A stretch of DNA of 44,065 nt from Ignavibacteria bacterium RIFCSPLOWO2_12_FULL_56_21 (GCA_001802945.1 MHAK01000117.1:1-44065), one strand, 5' to 3'. Positions 14,298 through 23,666 are shown, numbered from the stretch's first letter. Made by a program: numbers and translations. Notes: generated by a model from the letters alone, not told the origin.

Positions 14298-15326
14298 ATG
14301 AAGTGCATCCGGATCCACGCGCACGGCGGGCTTGACCAACTGAAATTCGAGGAGCTTCCCGACCCTGTACCCCGGGCGGGTGAAGTGAAAGTCAGGGTGC
14401 ATGCGACCTCCATCAATCGCATGGATCTGTGGGTCCGCAAAGGATTGCCCGGCGTACACATACCGCTGCCGATGATCCCCGGCGTTGAAGCGGCAGGCGT
14501 TGTGGCGGAAACGGGTCCGGGAGTCGTTCATGTTCGATCGGGAGACCGCGTGATCGTCGCGCAAGGGATCTCATGCGGCCACTGTCTTCACTGCCTTAAC
14601 GGCAACGACAATCTTTGCAGGAACTACGTTCTCCTGGGCGAACACCGGGACGGGGCCGATGCTGAATATGTGATCGTTCCCTCGCGCAATGTTATAGGGC
14701 TCTCGTCGAAGATCTCGTTCGAACAGGCTGCTGCCGCCGGACTGGTATTCCTCACAGCGTGGCAAATGCTGGTCGACAAGGCACGGGTTCGCCCCACCGA
14801 AGATGTCCTTGTGCACGGGGCCACAAGCGGTGTCGGCTCGGCCGCCGTTCAGGTCGCAAAATTGTTTGGTGCGCGCGTTATCGCGACCACAAGCACGGAC
14901 GCGAAGGCTGCGGAACTAAGGAAGATCGGCGCAGACGAGGTGATTATCTACGCCAAACAATCTGTGCAGGAGGAAGTGCGCCGCCTGACGGGCAAGCGGG
15001 GGGTCGATGTTGTCATCGATCACGTCGGCGCTGCCGTATGGACCGACAGCATTCGCAGCCTGACGAAAGGCGGCCGTCTCGTCACCTGCGGCGCAACATC
15101 GGGGTATGAAGCGACAACCGATCTCCGGTATGTTTTCTACAAACAGATCCAGATCCTGGGGTCGACCATGGGGCGCAAAGGAGACTTGATGACAATACTC
15201 AAGCTCATGGAACAGGGCTCTCTCAGGCCCGTCATTCATGCGGTCTTGCCGATGTCGGAAGTTCGTGAAGGACATCGGATCGTTGAAGCGGGGGAACACA
15301 TTGGGAAAATCGTCCTCACCGTGTGA
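14298..15326 (+). CDS. Zinc-type MDR oxidoreductase (quinone oxidoreductase-like)
   Basis: 342 residues, medium-chain dehydrogenase/reductase superfamily, NAD(P)H-dependent and cytoplasmic. The structural zinc lobe has four cysteines (C93, C96, C99, C107). The Rossmann domain has GATSGVG at 174-180. The catalytic-zinc cysteine of alcohol dehydrogenases is replaced by Asn40 (SINRMD), and the usual GHE histidine is missing (GVE, 62-64). This favours a quinone- or enone-reductase-type member with structural zinc only. No clear ribosome binding site was seen before ATG 14298. The substrate is unknown. Confidence 0.88.
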   Translation: MKCIRIHAHGGLDQLKFEELPDPVPRAGEVKVRVHATSINRMDLWVRKGLPGVHIPLPMIPGVEAAGVVAETGPGVVHVRSGDRVIVAQGISCGHCLHCLNGNDNLCRNYVLLGEHRDGADAEYVIVPSRNVIGLSSKISFEQAAAAGLVFLTAWQMLVDKARVRPTEDVLVHGATSGVGSAAVQVAKLFGARVIATTSTDAKAAELRKIGADEVIIYAKQSVQEEVRRLTGKRGVDVVIDHVGAAVWTDSIRSLTKGGRLVTCGATSGYEATTDLRYVFYKQIQILGSTMGRKGDLMTILKLMEQGSLRPVIHAVLPMSEVREGHRIVEAGEHIGKIVLTV

Positions 15327-15444
15327 TGTCCGCGTTTGCGGTTCGAAGGACTCTTTTGTATGTTGAGGTGTGGCGATTTGACGACTGCTTGCCGCCACTG
15401 CTGTTGAAGAGCTAAAGCGTCAACGGGCATGGTCCGTACATCCG

Positions 15445-15470
15445 CCCCGGCACGCTCAGCCGGGGTTTTT
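15445..15470 (+). terminator. Intrinsic terminator upstream of metH
   Basis: CCCCGGC (15445-15451) pairs perfectly with GCCGGGG (15459-15465) around a 7-nt loop, followed by five T. It ends the MDR transcript 30 bp before metH, or could act as a metH leader attenuator. The 173-bp gap shows no recognisable cobalamin or SAM riboswitch. Confidence 0.8.
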
Positions 15471-15499
15471 CATTTTATGCAGCAAGGTACACAGGGAAC

Positions 15500-18400
15500 A
15501 TGACGAGTACATTCCTCGATCGGGTTCGTGAGAAGGTCGTCGTTTTCGACGGCGCTACCGGAACACATTTCCAGAATCAGGGGCTTACCGCCGATGACTT
15601 CGGAGGGGAACATCTCGCCGGCTGTAACGAGTACCTCGTCGTATCCAAACCGTCCGCCGTGGAACGGGTGCACTCCGACTACTTGGACGCTGGATGCGAC
15701 GTTGTTGAGACCGATACGTTTGGGGCAACGAGCGTCGTTCTTGCAGAATACGGATTGCAGGATCGCACGTATGAGATTAACTTCGCCGCGGCACAAATTG
15801 CCCGTCGGGTTGCTTCCGATTTCTCCCTGTCCGGACACCCCCGCTTCGTCGCCGGATCGATGGGACCCACGACAAAACTGCCGTCACTCGGACACATTTC
15901 CTTTGTCGACCTTTCCGCAGCATACTATGAACAGGCGCGGGGCCTTCTTGAAGGAGGCGTTGACCTGTTGTCAGTGGAGACTTGTCAGGATATTCTGCAA
16001 ACTAAAGCGGCGCTTTACGGCATCTTCCGGCTGTTTGGTGAGGTTCGGCGAAAAGTCCCGGTGATCGCTTCCGTGACCGTGGAAGCGACAGGTACAATGT
16101 TGCTGGGAACGGAGATCGGGGCCGCGTTGACGAGCCTTGAGCCGTACGATATTGACGTGATCGGAATGAACTGCGCTACCGGACCGAAGGAAATGTCGGA
16201 ACATGTCCGTGTACTCGCCGACGCAAGCCCGTTGCCGCTCTTCGTCATGCCGAATGCTGGGTTGCCGGAGAACGTGGGCGGTCATGCCCATTACTCATTG
16301 AGTCCCGAGGATCTTGTCCGGTATCTTGCACATTTCGTCAAAGATCTCGGCGTGAACGTGGTCGGCGGCTGCTGCGGAACGACCAAAGAGCATATTCGGC
16401 AGCTCGTGCAGGCAGTGGGCGGGCTTTCACCCGTTCCCCGAAAACCCGAATTCGTTGCAGGAGCATCCAGCCTGTATCAGTCAGCCCCGTTCCGCATCGA
16501 TAACCCGCCTGTGCTGATCGGCGAACGGACGAACGCCAACGGTAGCAAGCTCTTCCGTGACTTGCTGGCGAAGGACGATTGGGAAGGCATTGTTGCGATG
16601 GGCAAAGACCAGGTGCGCGAGCAGGCGCACTTGCTCGATGTCTGCGCGGCGTATGTCGGACGGGAAGAGCGGGCGGACATGAAGGAGATCATTTCCCGGT
16701 TCAATCGGCAGATCACCATTCCGCTCGTCATCGATTCCACGGAACCTCCCGTCATCGAAGAAGCTCTGCAACACATCGCGGGCAAAGCTGTGGTGAATTC
16801 CATCAATCTGGAGGATGGGGAGGAGCGGCTCGCCCGTGTCACACGACTGTGTCGACAGTATGGTGCCGCGGTCATCGCCCTGACCATTGATGAACAGGGC
16901 ATGGCAAAGACCGTCGACGCGAAAGTGGCCGTTGCAAAGCGTATCTACGACTTGGCTGTCCGAACACACGGCATGAAGCCGCACGACCTCGTTTTTGACG
17001 CTCTCACATTCACGCTCGGGTCGGGCGAGGAAGAGTTCCGGCGAGCGGGTGCTAATACCATTGAGGCGATTCGCCGCATCAAGAGCGAGCTTCCCGGCGT
17101 CCATACCATCCTGGGCGTCAGCAATATTTCCTTCGGGCTTGCGCCGAACATCCGCGCCGCCCTGAACTCCGTGTTTTTGCACTACGCTGTTGAGGCCGGC
17201 CTGGATATGGCCATCGTCCACGCATCGAAGATCATCCCGCTCTTCAAGCTTGACGAACGCACTCGCGAGATCTGTCGGCAGTTGGTGTTCGATGAACGTC
17301 GCTTTGAAGGGGAAGGGGACGATCGAGCGGTGACGTATGACCCGCTGACCGAGCTGCTCGCGTATGCCTCCGGGAAGACCAGAGAGACCGCTGCCATCCC
17401 TGCGGTTGCTGCTCCGGTGGAGGAGCGGCTCAAAACTCGCATCATCGACGGCAACAAAGTCGGATTGCAGAAAGACCTTGACGAAGCTCGGACAACTCAT
17501 CCTCCGCTCGAGATCATCAACACGTTCCTCCTTGATGGAATGAAAGTCGTCGGCGAGTTATTCGGCTCGGGCCAGATGCAGCTCCCCTTTGTGCTCCAGT
17601 CGGCGGAAGTGATGAAGGCGGCAGTCGCATACCTCGAGCCGTTCATGGAAAAGAAGGAAGGCTCGACGAAGGGCACGCTGGTTATCGCCACCGTCAAAGG
17701 CGATGTGCACGACATCGGTAAGAACCTGGTGGACATCATCCTGAGCAACAACGGCTACAAGGTGTTCAACCTTGGGATCAAGTGTCCTCTCGAGAACATG
17801 CTCCACGCACACGAAACGAACTCGGCGAATGCCATCGGCATGAGCGGTCTTCTTGTAAAATCGACGCTGGTCATGAAGGAGAACCTTGCGGTCATGAGTG
17901 AGCGTGGACTGCGCGTTCCCGTCATTCTGGGCGGGGCTGCATTGACACGTCGGTATGTCGAACAGGACCTTCGATCGGTGTACGATGGCCCGGTCTACTA
18001 CGCGCGCGATGCGTTCGATGGACTGCGATTGATGGAGACGATCATGTCGGGTGGTTCGCCGACGCAGGTTCAGGATGAGGTGGATGCCACGCAGCTGACC
18101 GGGACGGAGGCAAAAATCGCGATGTCGCTTGAGGAACACGCCGGCGCGGGAACCGACGTGCGATCCGATGTCTCAAGAGACGTTCACATACCGACACCGC
18201 CGTTCTGGGGCTCTCGCGTTGCAAATGACATTCCTCTGGACGATGTTTTCACGTACGTGAACGACGTGGCGCTCATACGGGGACAATGGAGGGTGGTCAA
18301 AGGCAAGCTCTCAGCCGAGAAATACCAGACCGTTCTCCGGGACAAGGTGCTCCCCGAGTATGAAAGTCTCAAGAACAAGATCCGTGCTGAGGGATTGCTC

Positions 18401-19000
18401 CAACCAAAGGCGGTGTACGGCTACTTCCCCTGTCAATCGCAGGGAGACGATCTGATCCTGTATGATGTGCCGAAGGATGGAAGTCCCCCGGATGACGGTA
18501 CCGAAGCTCTCCGCTTGTCGTTCCCTCGACAGCCGAAGGGGCGCCGACTCTGCATCGCGGATTTCTTCGCACCCGTCAGTTCGGGAAAGATAGATGTCAT
18601 CGGAATGCATCTCGTAACAGTCGGACGACGGGCATCAGAATACGCGCACCAGTTGTTCACATCCGACAACTACAAGGACTACCTGTATTTTCACGGCCTC
18701 AGCGTCGAAAGTGCGGAGGCTCTCGCGGAGCTCTGGCACAAGAAGATCCGTGAAGAATTGGGAATTGCGGGAAAGGATGCGCCCGAGATAAAACGCCTGT
18801 TCAGTCAAGGATATCAGGGCGCCCGGTATTCGTTTGGATATCCTGCGTGTCCGAACCTCGAGGATCAGAAGAAGATCTTCACACTCCTGCGCCCTGAGCG
18901 CATTGGTGTCGCGCTGTCCGAGGAATTTCAGCTAGAACCGGAGCAATCGACCAGCGCCATCATTGTGCACCACCCGGAGGCGCGGTACTTTAACATCTGA
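15500..19000 (+). CDS. metH: Cobalamin-dependent methionine synthase
   Basis: Transfers a methyl group from methyltetrahydrofolate to homocysteine through methylcobalamin. 1166 residues with all four modules. The homocysteine domain (about 1-320) has zinc ligands Cys225, Cys291 and Cys292. The pterin-binding domain (about 325-610) begins near PPVLIGERTNANGSKLF. The cobalamin module (about 640-860) has D735-x-His737-x-x-Gly740 as the lower axial ligand motif. The C-terminal reactivation domain (about 890-1166) has RxxxGYPACP from Arg1109, which binds S-adenosylmethionine. AGGGAA precedes the ATG. E. coli MetH is 1227 residues, so this copy is slightly compact but complete. Confidence 0.97.
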   Translation: MTSTFLDRVREKVVVFDGATGTHFQNQGLTADDFGGEHLAGCNEYLVVSKPSAVERVHSDYLDAGCDVVETDTFGATSVVLAEYGLQDRTYEINFAAAQIARRVASDFSLSGHPRFVAGSMGPTTKLPSLGHISFVDLSAAYYEQARGLLEGGVDLLSVETCQDILQTKAALYGIFRLFGEVRRKVPVIASVTVEATGTMLLGTEIGAALTSLEPYDIDVIGMNCATGPKEMSEHVRVLADASPLPLFVMPNAGLPENVGGHAHYSLSPEDLVRYLAHFVKDLGVNVVGGCCGTTKEHIRQLVQAVGGLSPVPRKPEFVAGASSLYQSAPFRIDNPPVLIGERTNANGSKLFRDLLAKDDWEGIVAMGKDQVREQAHLLDVCAAYVGREERADMKEIISRFNRQITIPLVIDSTEPPVIEEALQHIAGKAVVNSINLEDGEERLARVTRLCRQYGAAVIALTIDEQGMAKTVDAKVAVAKRIYDLAVRTHGMKPHDLVFDALTFTLGSGEEEFRRAGANTIEAIRRIKSELPGVHTILGVSNISFGLAPNIRAALNSVFLHYAVEAGLDMAIVHASKIIPLFKLDERTREICRQLVFDERRFEGEGDDRAVTYDPLTELLAYASGKTRETAAIPAVAAPVEERLKTRIIDGNKVGLQKDLDEARTTHPPLEIINTFLLDGMKVVGELFGSGQMQLPFVLQSAEVMKAAVAYLEPFMEKKEGSTKGTLVIATVKGDVHDIGKNLVDIILSNNGYKVFNLGIKCPLENMLHAHETNSANAIGMSGLLVKSTLVMKENLAVMSERGLRVPVILGGAALTRRYVEQDLRSVYDGPVYYARDAFDGLRLMETIMSGGSPTQVQDEVDATQLTGTEAKIAMSLEEHAGAGTDVRSDVSRDVHIPTPPFWGSRVANDIPLDDVFTYVNDVALIRGQWRVVKGKLSAEKYQTVLRDKVLPEYESLKNKIRAEGLLQPKAVYGYFPCQSQGDDLILYDVPKDGSPPDDGTEALRLSFPRQPKGRRLCIADFFAPVSSGKIDVIGMHLVTVGRRASEYAHQLFTSDNYKDYLYFHGLSVESAEALAELWHKKIREELGIAGKDAPEIKRLFSQGYQGARYSFGYPACPNLEDQKKIFTLLRPERIGVALSEEFQLEPEQSTSAIIVHHPEARYFNI

Positions 19001-19015
19001 AAGCGAGCACATCAC

Positions 19016-19648
19016 ATGACACATCTCGTCTTACTTCGGCACGGGGAATCCCAATGGAATCTGGAAAATCGATTTACAGGATGGGTGGATATACCTTTGT
19101 CCCCAAAAGGTGAGCTGGAAGCCCGTACGGCAGGAGAGAAATTGAGGAAGTACAAGTTCACAAAAGGCTATACATCCGTTTTGCAGCGGGCGATCAAAAC
19201 GCTCGATATCGTCCTGGGGATCACCGGACAATCCGATCTTGCAGTCGAGCGAGATCAGGCGCTGAATGAGCGGCATTACGGGGCCCTGCAAGGCAAGAAC
19301 AAGGCGGAGATCGGGTCCCAGTACGGCGAGGCCCAGTTGAAATTATGGCGACGAAGCTACGATGTCCCGCCGCCGAAGGACAGGACTGAACTCAACCCGG
19401 AGGGGATCAGTGAAAGTCTCAAAGATACGGCCGCCAGGACACTACCCTATTTTCAATCCAAGATCTTGCCCGACGTCATGGCTGGAAAGCACGTCATCGT
19501 GGCTGCGCACGGCAATAGTCTTCGTTCCATCGTGATGCACCTGGATGGGTTGACGAAAGAACAAGTGATCGAACTCAACATCCCGACAGGTGCCCCGCTT
19601 CTCTACACATACAACGACGGCAAGATCGTTGAACACCGCTATTTGTAA
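19016..19648 (+). CDS. gpmA: 2,3-bisphosphoglycerate-dependent phosphoglycerate mutase
   Basis: Glycolytic interconversion of 3- and 2-phosphoglycerate through a phosphohistidine. 210 residues. The phosphate-accepting motif LRHGES puts the catalytic histidine at 9 and the partner arginine at 8. NERHYGALQG includes acid/base Glu85, and the second catalytic His165 lies in AAHGNSLRS. The sequence is shorter than the E. coli enzyme (250), as in the compact dPGM forms of many bacteria, with a shortened C-terminal tail. It starts 15 bp after metH and may be co-transcribed with it. Confidence 0.95.
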   Translation: MTHLVLLRHGESQWNLENRFTGWVDIPLSPKGELEARTAGEKLRKYKFTKGYTSVLQRAIKTLDIVLGITGQSDLAVERDQALNERHYGALQGKNKAEIGSQYGEAQLKLWRRSYDVPPPKDRTELNPEGISESLKDTAARTLPYFQSKILPDVMAGKHVIVAAHGNSLRSIVMHLDGLTKEQVIELNIPTGAPLLYTYNDGKIVEHRYL

Positions 19649-19669
19649 GGGGTTTTGGCGGATTTGTCG

Positions 19670-19698
19670 TTGCATTTTCAGCCGAAACTCAGTATACT
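19670..19698 (+). promoter_or_regulatory. Sigma-70-like promoter for DUF309 gene
   Basis: TTGCAT (19670-19675) and TATACT (19693-19698) are separated by exactly 17 bp. The predicted transcription start is about 19705, only a few bases before ATG 19709, so the message would be nearly leaderless. It lies just after gpmA. Confidence 0.4.
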
Positions 19699-19708
19699 CG
19701 TTCCGACA

Positions 19709-20074
19709 ATGGACAGACGATTTGAGGAGGGGGTAAAGCTTTTCAATCGTGAAGAGTTCTTTGACGCGCACGAGGTCTGGGAAGACCTGTGGCATGAGTA
19801 CCGTGAAACCGACAGAACGTTCCTTCAAGGGCTCATACAAGCGGCTGCAGGTCTCTATCACGCCCAATGCGGAAACGAACGGGGAGCGATCAGTCAGATA
19901 TCCAAGGCGATCGCAAAACTGACACAGTATGTCCCCAAACACTGGTCGGTCGATACGGACGGGCTCATCCGCAGTCTCCACGAGTGGCTGGAGGATCCGG
20001 GCACAAAGAATGAATACAGGCCTCAGCGTCCGTTCCCGACAGTGAAAACAGACGACGAACCATCCACACCGTAG
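19709..20074 (+). CDS. DUF309 domain protein
   Basis: 121 residues from ATG 19709. The DUF309 hallmark is clear: a helical protein with FEEGVKLFNREEFFDAHEVWEDLW near the start, followed by FLQGLIQAAAGLYHA. The His-Glu pair in AHEVWEDLW is the family's most conserved feature and may bind a metal. The family's function is not established. An in-frame TTG at 19655 with AGGGG before it would add 18 residues, but family members start close to the conserved FxxGxxLFN motif and a promoter lies between the two. The C-terminal tail (about 95-121) is Pro/Thr-rich and probably disordered. Confidence 0.82.
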   Translation: MDRRFEEGVKLFNREEFFDAHEVWEDLWHEYRETDRTFLQGLIQAAAGLYHAQCGNERGAISQISKAIAKLTQYVPKHWSVDTDGLIRSLHEWLEDPGTKNEYRPQRPFPTVKTDDEPSTP

Positions 20075-20434
<360 letters not shown>

Positions 20435-20457
20435 TCCGCCTCTGCGGACGTTCAACT

Positions 20458-20495
20458 GAGTCGGTCTATCTCCGGATAGGCCGACTCTTTTTTTT
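20458..20495 (+). terminator. Intrinsic terminator after ferredoxin
   Basis: GAGTCGG (20458-20464) pairs with CCGACTC (20481-20487). After one mismatch, CTATC (20466-20470) pairs with GATAG (20475-20479) around TCCG. Eight T follow (20488-20495). This is a strong rho-independent terminator. It ends only 11 bp before the next start codon at 20507. Confidence 0.88.
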
Positions 20496-20506
20496 CTCCG
20501 GCCGCC

Positions 20507-21352
20507 ATGACCATCGGACCCTACACTATCACTGCACTCGAAACCGGCCGCTTTGCCCTCGACGGCGGAGCGATGTTCGGCATCGTTCCTTGGGTGTTCT
20601 GGAGCGCTTCGAACCCGCCGGATAACCGTCAACGCATCACGCTTGCAGCACGCTGCCTCCTGGTCCGGGGAAACGGACGCACAATTCTCGTCGACAACGG
20701 GAACGGCGACAAATGGGGGGCCAAACTTAGGGACATCTACCGGCTCGACATGTCACGCTTTTCCTTGTCGACCTCTCTGGCGGCCGCGGGCGTCACTCCG
20801 AACGACATCACTGACGTCATCCTCACACACCTCCATTTCGACCATGCGGGCGGATCGACGATCCTCGTGGACGGGAAACCTGTTCCCGCATTCCCGCGCG
20901 CGAAATATTATGTCCAAAAGGACCATTGGGATTGGTCCCGTCAACCGACAGACCGCGACCGCGCGTCATTCATGAAGGACGACTATCTCCCGCTCCACGA
21001 ACAGGGTATGCTCGAATATATCGACGGCGAAGGAGAACTGTTCCCCGGAATCCGGTTGGTGGTGACCAACGGCCATACGACTGCCCAACAATTGCCGCTT
21101 ATCACAGACGGTGTGCAGTCGCTCCTCTTCTGCTGTGATCTCATTCCGACTGCATCACATGTCCCGTATCCCTACATTATGGGCTACGATCTGCGTCCGC
21201 TCGTAACGCTGGACGAAAAAAAGCGGATCCTGCCGCGCGCGTATGAAGAGAGATGGACGCTCTTCCTGGAGCACGACCCCGACGTCCACGGCGTGACGCT
21301 GAAGAGCACCGACAAGGGGTTCGCCGTCGATCGTCGACTGACAACGGTGTGA
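20507..21352 (+). CDS. Metallo-beta-lactamase fold hydrolase
   Basis: 281 residues. The metal-binding motif THLHFDHAGG gives His108, His110, Asp112 and His113, and later ligands are likely His in NGHTTAQQ and Asp in FCCDLIPT. These are the usual five or six dinuclear zinc/iron ligands of the MBL superfamily. The closest general pattern is the lactonase/AttM-YtnP-like group, with conserved LVDNGNGDKW and DITDVILTHLH. The natural substrate is unknown. There is no signal peptide. The following Rieske gene begins 4 bp after the stop. The upstream terminator implies that its promoter overlaps the hairpin or that read-through occurs. Confidence 0.88.
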   Translation: MTIGPYTITALETGRFALDGGAMFGIVPWVFWSASNPPDNRQRITLAARCLLVRGNGRTILVDNGNGDKWGAKLRDIYRLDMSRFSLSTSLAAAGVTPNDITDVILTHLHFDHAGGSTILVDGKPVPAFPRAKYYVQKDHWDWSRQPTDRDRASFMKDDYLPLHEQGMLEYIDGEGELFPGIRLVVTNGHTTAQQLPLITDGVQSLLFCCDLIPTASHVPYPYIMGYDLRPLVTLDEKKRILPRAYEERWTLFLEHDPDVHGVTLKSTDKGFAVDRRLTTV

Positions 21353-21356
21353 ATAC

Positions 21357-21692
21357 GTGATCGATCTTGTGGACCTGGGTCCGATGACTGCGTATCTTGC
21401 CGACGGAAAATGTCGGCGAGAAGTGGCCGGCCTCCCCGTGGTGGTGATCTCGACGGGAAACGGAGTGGTCGTGATTGAGAACAGATGTCCGCACCAACAA
21501 GCCCAGCTGTTTCATGAGGGAGTCGTGGAAGAGGGCATGATCACATGTCCGCTTCACGGACGCACATTCCGGCTACATGATGGCGCTTGCATGAACGGTG
21601 CGGGTCGCCTGACGATCCTGGAATCCAACATTGTCGACGGTGAATTGATGGTTAAACCAGTCCCCGGACCAGAGTACGGACTCTTCCGTTGA
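21357..21692 (+). CDS. Rieske [2Fe-2S] domain protein
   Basis: 111 residues, a stand-alone Rieske ferredoxin as found with dioxygenases and nitrite reductases (NirD-like). Cluster ligands are Cys44 and His46 in NRCPH, and Cys64 and His67 in CPLHG. There is no membrane anchor. The start is GTG 21357, 4 bp after the MBL gene, and the next gene queG follows 3 bp after its stop, so the three are surely one operon. No oxygenase partner is present in the window. It may be an electron donor for the neighbouring enzymes. Confidence 0.9.
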   Translation: MIDLVDLGPMTAYLADGKCRREVAGLPVVVISTGNGVVVIENRCPHQQAQLFHEGVVEEGMITCPLHGRTFRLHDGACMNGAGRLTILESNIVDGELMVKPVPGPEYGLFR

Positions 21693-21695
21693 GCT

Positions 21696-22622
21696 ATGGC
21701 CAGCTTGTCGCAACAGATCAAGGATGAAGCACTGCGACTCGGATGTTGTGGTGTCGGGATAGCACGGGCGGAGGCGCTTACGCCTGAAGGAGAGAAGCTG
21801 CGTGCGTGGCTCGCTCGCGGTTACCATGCGACAATGTCGTGGATGTCCGATCGTGCAGATGAGCGAACTGATCCGCGGGCGGTGATGCCGTCGGTCCGTT
21901 CGGTGATCAGCATCGCGATGAACTACTATTCCCCCGAACGCCATTCGCCCGACGCCTCTGATGGAAAGATCTCCCGTTACGCTTGGGGAGATGACTACCA
22001 CTTCGTGGTGCTCGATCGGCTGAAAGAGTTGGAGAACTTCATTCGTCGGAAAGCCCCCGAAGCCGAGACACGCGCCTATGTCGATACCGGACCAGTGATG
22101 GATAAGGTCTGGGCTTCTCGTGCAGGTGTTGGCTGGATCGGAAAGCATACGAACGTCATTACTCGCGGATACGGGTCCTGGGTGTTTCTCGGCACCCTGA
22201 TGGTGTCTCTTGACCTCGAGGTTGACGAGCCGGAAACCGATATGTGCGGATCATGCACGGCATGCATCGAAGCATGTCCCACCGGCGCCATCGCCGAACC
22301 TTATGTCCTGGATGCCGGTAGGTGCATATCATACCTCACGATCGAGCATCGCGGACCATTGGAGAAAGACTTGACATCCAAGTTCGACGGTTGGGTCTTC
22401 GGGTGTGACATTTGTCAGGATGTTTGTCCCTGGAATCGGTTTCAACAGCCGACGGAAGAATCGTTATTCCATGCGAGGCCGGAAAATATTGCCCCTCCGT
22501 TGAAAGAGCTGGCGGAGATGTCTCAAGAGGATTTCTCGCGGAGGTTTCGACGATCACCCGTCAAGCGGACAAAACATGCGGGCCTCGTTCGCAATGCCCG
22601 CGCCGTCCTTGAATCGTTCTGA
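21696..22622 (+). CDS. queG: Epoxyqueuosine reductase
   Basis: The last step of queuosine tRNA-modification synthesis: cobalamin-dependent reduction of epoxyqueuosine in tRNA. 308 residues. The cobalamin-binding N-terminal region includes DTGPVMDKVWASRAGVGWIGK with the catalytic Asp candidate. Two [4Fe-4S] clusters are formed by CGSCTACIEACP (Cys184, 187, 190, 194) and by Cys210 plus CDICQDVCPW (Cys237, 240, 244). The sequence is at the short end for QueG (about 310-380), lacking the C-terminal HEAT-like extension of some members. The partner ferredoxin could be the 20096 gene. No other que genes are seen here. Confidence 0.95.
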   Translation: MASLSQQIKDEALRLGCCGVGIARAEALTPEGEKLRAWLARGYHATMSWMSDRADERTDPRAVMPSVRSVISIAMNYYSPERHSPDASDGKISRYAWGDDYHFVVLDRLKELENFIRRKAPEAETRAYVDTGPVMDKVWASRAGVGWIGKHTNVITRGYGSWVFLGTLMVSLDLEVDEPETDMCGSCTACIEACPTGAIAEPYVLDAGRCISYLTIEHRGPLEKDLTSKFDGWVFGCDICQDVCPWNRFQQPTEESLFHARPENIAPPLKELAEMSQEDFSRRFRRSPVKRTKHAGLVRNARAVLESF

Positions 22623-22661
22623 ATTTTGATTCATCTTATGTACAAGCCAAGAAGATGAACC

Positions 22662-22680
22662 GCGAATGAACGCGAATACG
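22662..22680 (+). repeat. CGCGAAT direct repeat in queG-trxB gap
   Basis: Two CGCGAAT units lie 3 bp apart within GAACCGCGAATGAACGCGAATACG. A weak inverted repeat (TTCATCTT with AAGATGAA, about 22630-22659) sits just before. This wording resembles short dispersed repeats common between genes in diverse bacteria. No function is known. The 99-bp gap shows no clear promoter. Confidence 0.4.
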
Positions 22681-22721
22681 AGTTTTCGAAATTCAATATC
22701 GACATCACACTGACTTCTACA

Positions 22722-23666
22722 ATGTCTGACACCGTACATAATGTTATCATCGTAGGGTCCGGACCCGCCGGATTTACTGCAGCCCTCTATGCGGCGCGTG
22801 CAAATCTGAGCCCGCTGGTCTTCGAGGGACATCAGCCCGGTGGGCAGCTTACAATCACGACCGAGGTAGAGAACTACCCTGGTTTTCCCGACGGGCTCAT
22901 GGGTCCGGACATGATGGACCTTTTTCGGAAGCAGGCGGTCAAATTCGGGGCGACTGCGCTTTACAAGTCCGTCGATGAGGTCGACCTTTCCAAGCGTCCG
23001 TTCAGCGTCGTCGCAGACGGTGAACGGTATTCCGCGCGCACGCTGATTGTGGCAACGGGAGCCTCGGCAAAGCTCCTTGGAATTCCAACTGAGCAGGAAT
23101 ACATGGGCTACGGCGTCTCCGCCTGCGCGACCTGCGATGGGTTCTTCTTTAAGAACCAACGTGTGCTTGTCGTCGGCGGCGGGGATACCGCGATGGAAGA
23201 AGCGACGTATCTTACGAAGCACGCGGCCCGTGTGACTGTCGTTCACCGACGGGGTGAGCTTCGCGCATCGAAAGTGATGCAGGAACGAGCCCGCAAGAAT
23301 CCCAAGATAGATTTTATATGGAATGCGGTGATCACGAAGATCATTGGGAAAGAGGAAAACGGACACAAGAAGCTCACCGGCGTCGAGCTCAAGGACACTG
23401 CCAATGGAACGACATCTGAGCTCGCATGCGACGGCGTTTTTGTGGCCATCGGGCATCAACCGAACACGTCACTCTTCCAAGGCAAACTGAAAATGGATGA
23501 CGTGGGTTACCTGATCACACAAGGGCGATCGACTGCCACGAATGTCCCGGGAGTTTTTGCAGCCGGTGATGTTGCAGATCCAACGTATCGCCAGGCTGTT
23601 TCGGCTGCCGGGTCGGGATGCATGGCGGCTATAGACGCAGAAAGGTTCATTTCCCACCACGATTAA
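22722..23666 (+). CDS. trxB: Thioredoxin reductase
   Basis: An NADPH-dependent flavoenzyme that reduces thioredoxin. 314 residues. FAD-binding GxGxxG in VGSGPAGFTAALYAAR (about residues 10-27), redox-active CATC at Cys135 and Cys138, NADPH-binding GGGDTAMEEA (about 152-161), and the C-terminal FAD motif VFAAGDVADPTYRQ. This is the low-molecular-weight bacterial type. No thioredoxin gene is adjacent. A terminator follows at 23701. Confidence 0.96.
   Translation: MSDTVHNVIIVGSGPAGFTAALYAARANLSPLVFEGHQPGGQLTITTEVENYPGFPDGLMGPDMMDLFRKQAVKFGATALYKSVDEVDLSKRPFSVVADGERYSARTLIVATGASAKLLGIPTEQEYMGYGVSACATCDGFFFKNQRVLVVGGGDTAMEEATYLTKHAARVTVVHRRGELRASKVMQERARKNPKIDFIWNAVITKIIGKEENGHKKLTGVELKDTANGTTSELACDGVFVAIGHQPNTSLFQGKLKMDDVGYLITQGRSTATNVPGVFAAGDVADPTYRQAVSAAGSGCMAAIDAERFISHHD

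Noticed and set aside
15391-15403. GCCACTG word upstream of metH, suggestive of a cobalamin riboswitch
   Set aside because: None of the other conserved cobalamin-riboswitch blocks could be found in the 173-bp gap, and only a simple terminator hairpin is present.
19655-19708. TTG 19655 as start of the DUF309 gene
   Set aside because: It has AGGGG upstream, but the 18 added residues are not conserved-looking and a sigma-70-like promoter lies inside this stretch.
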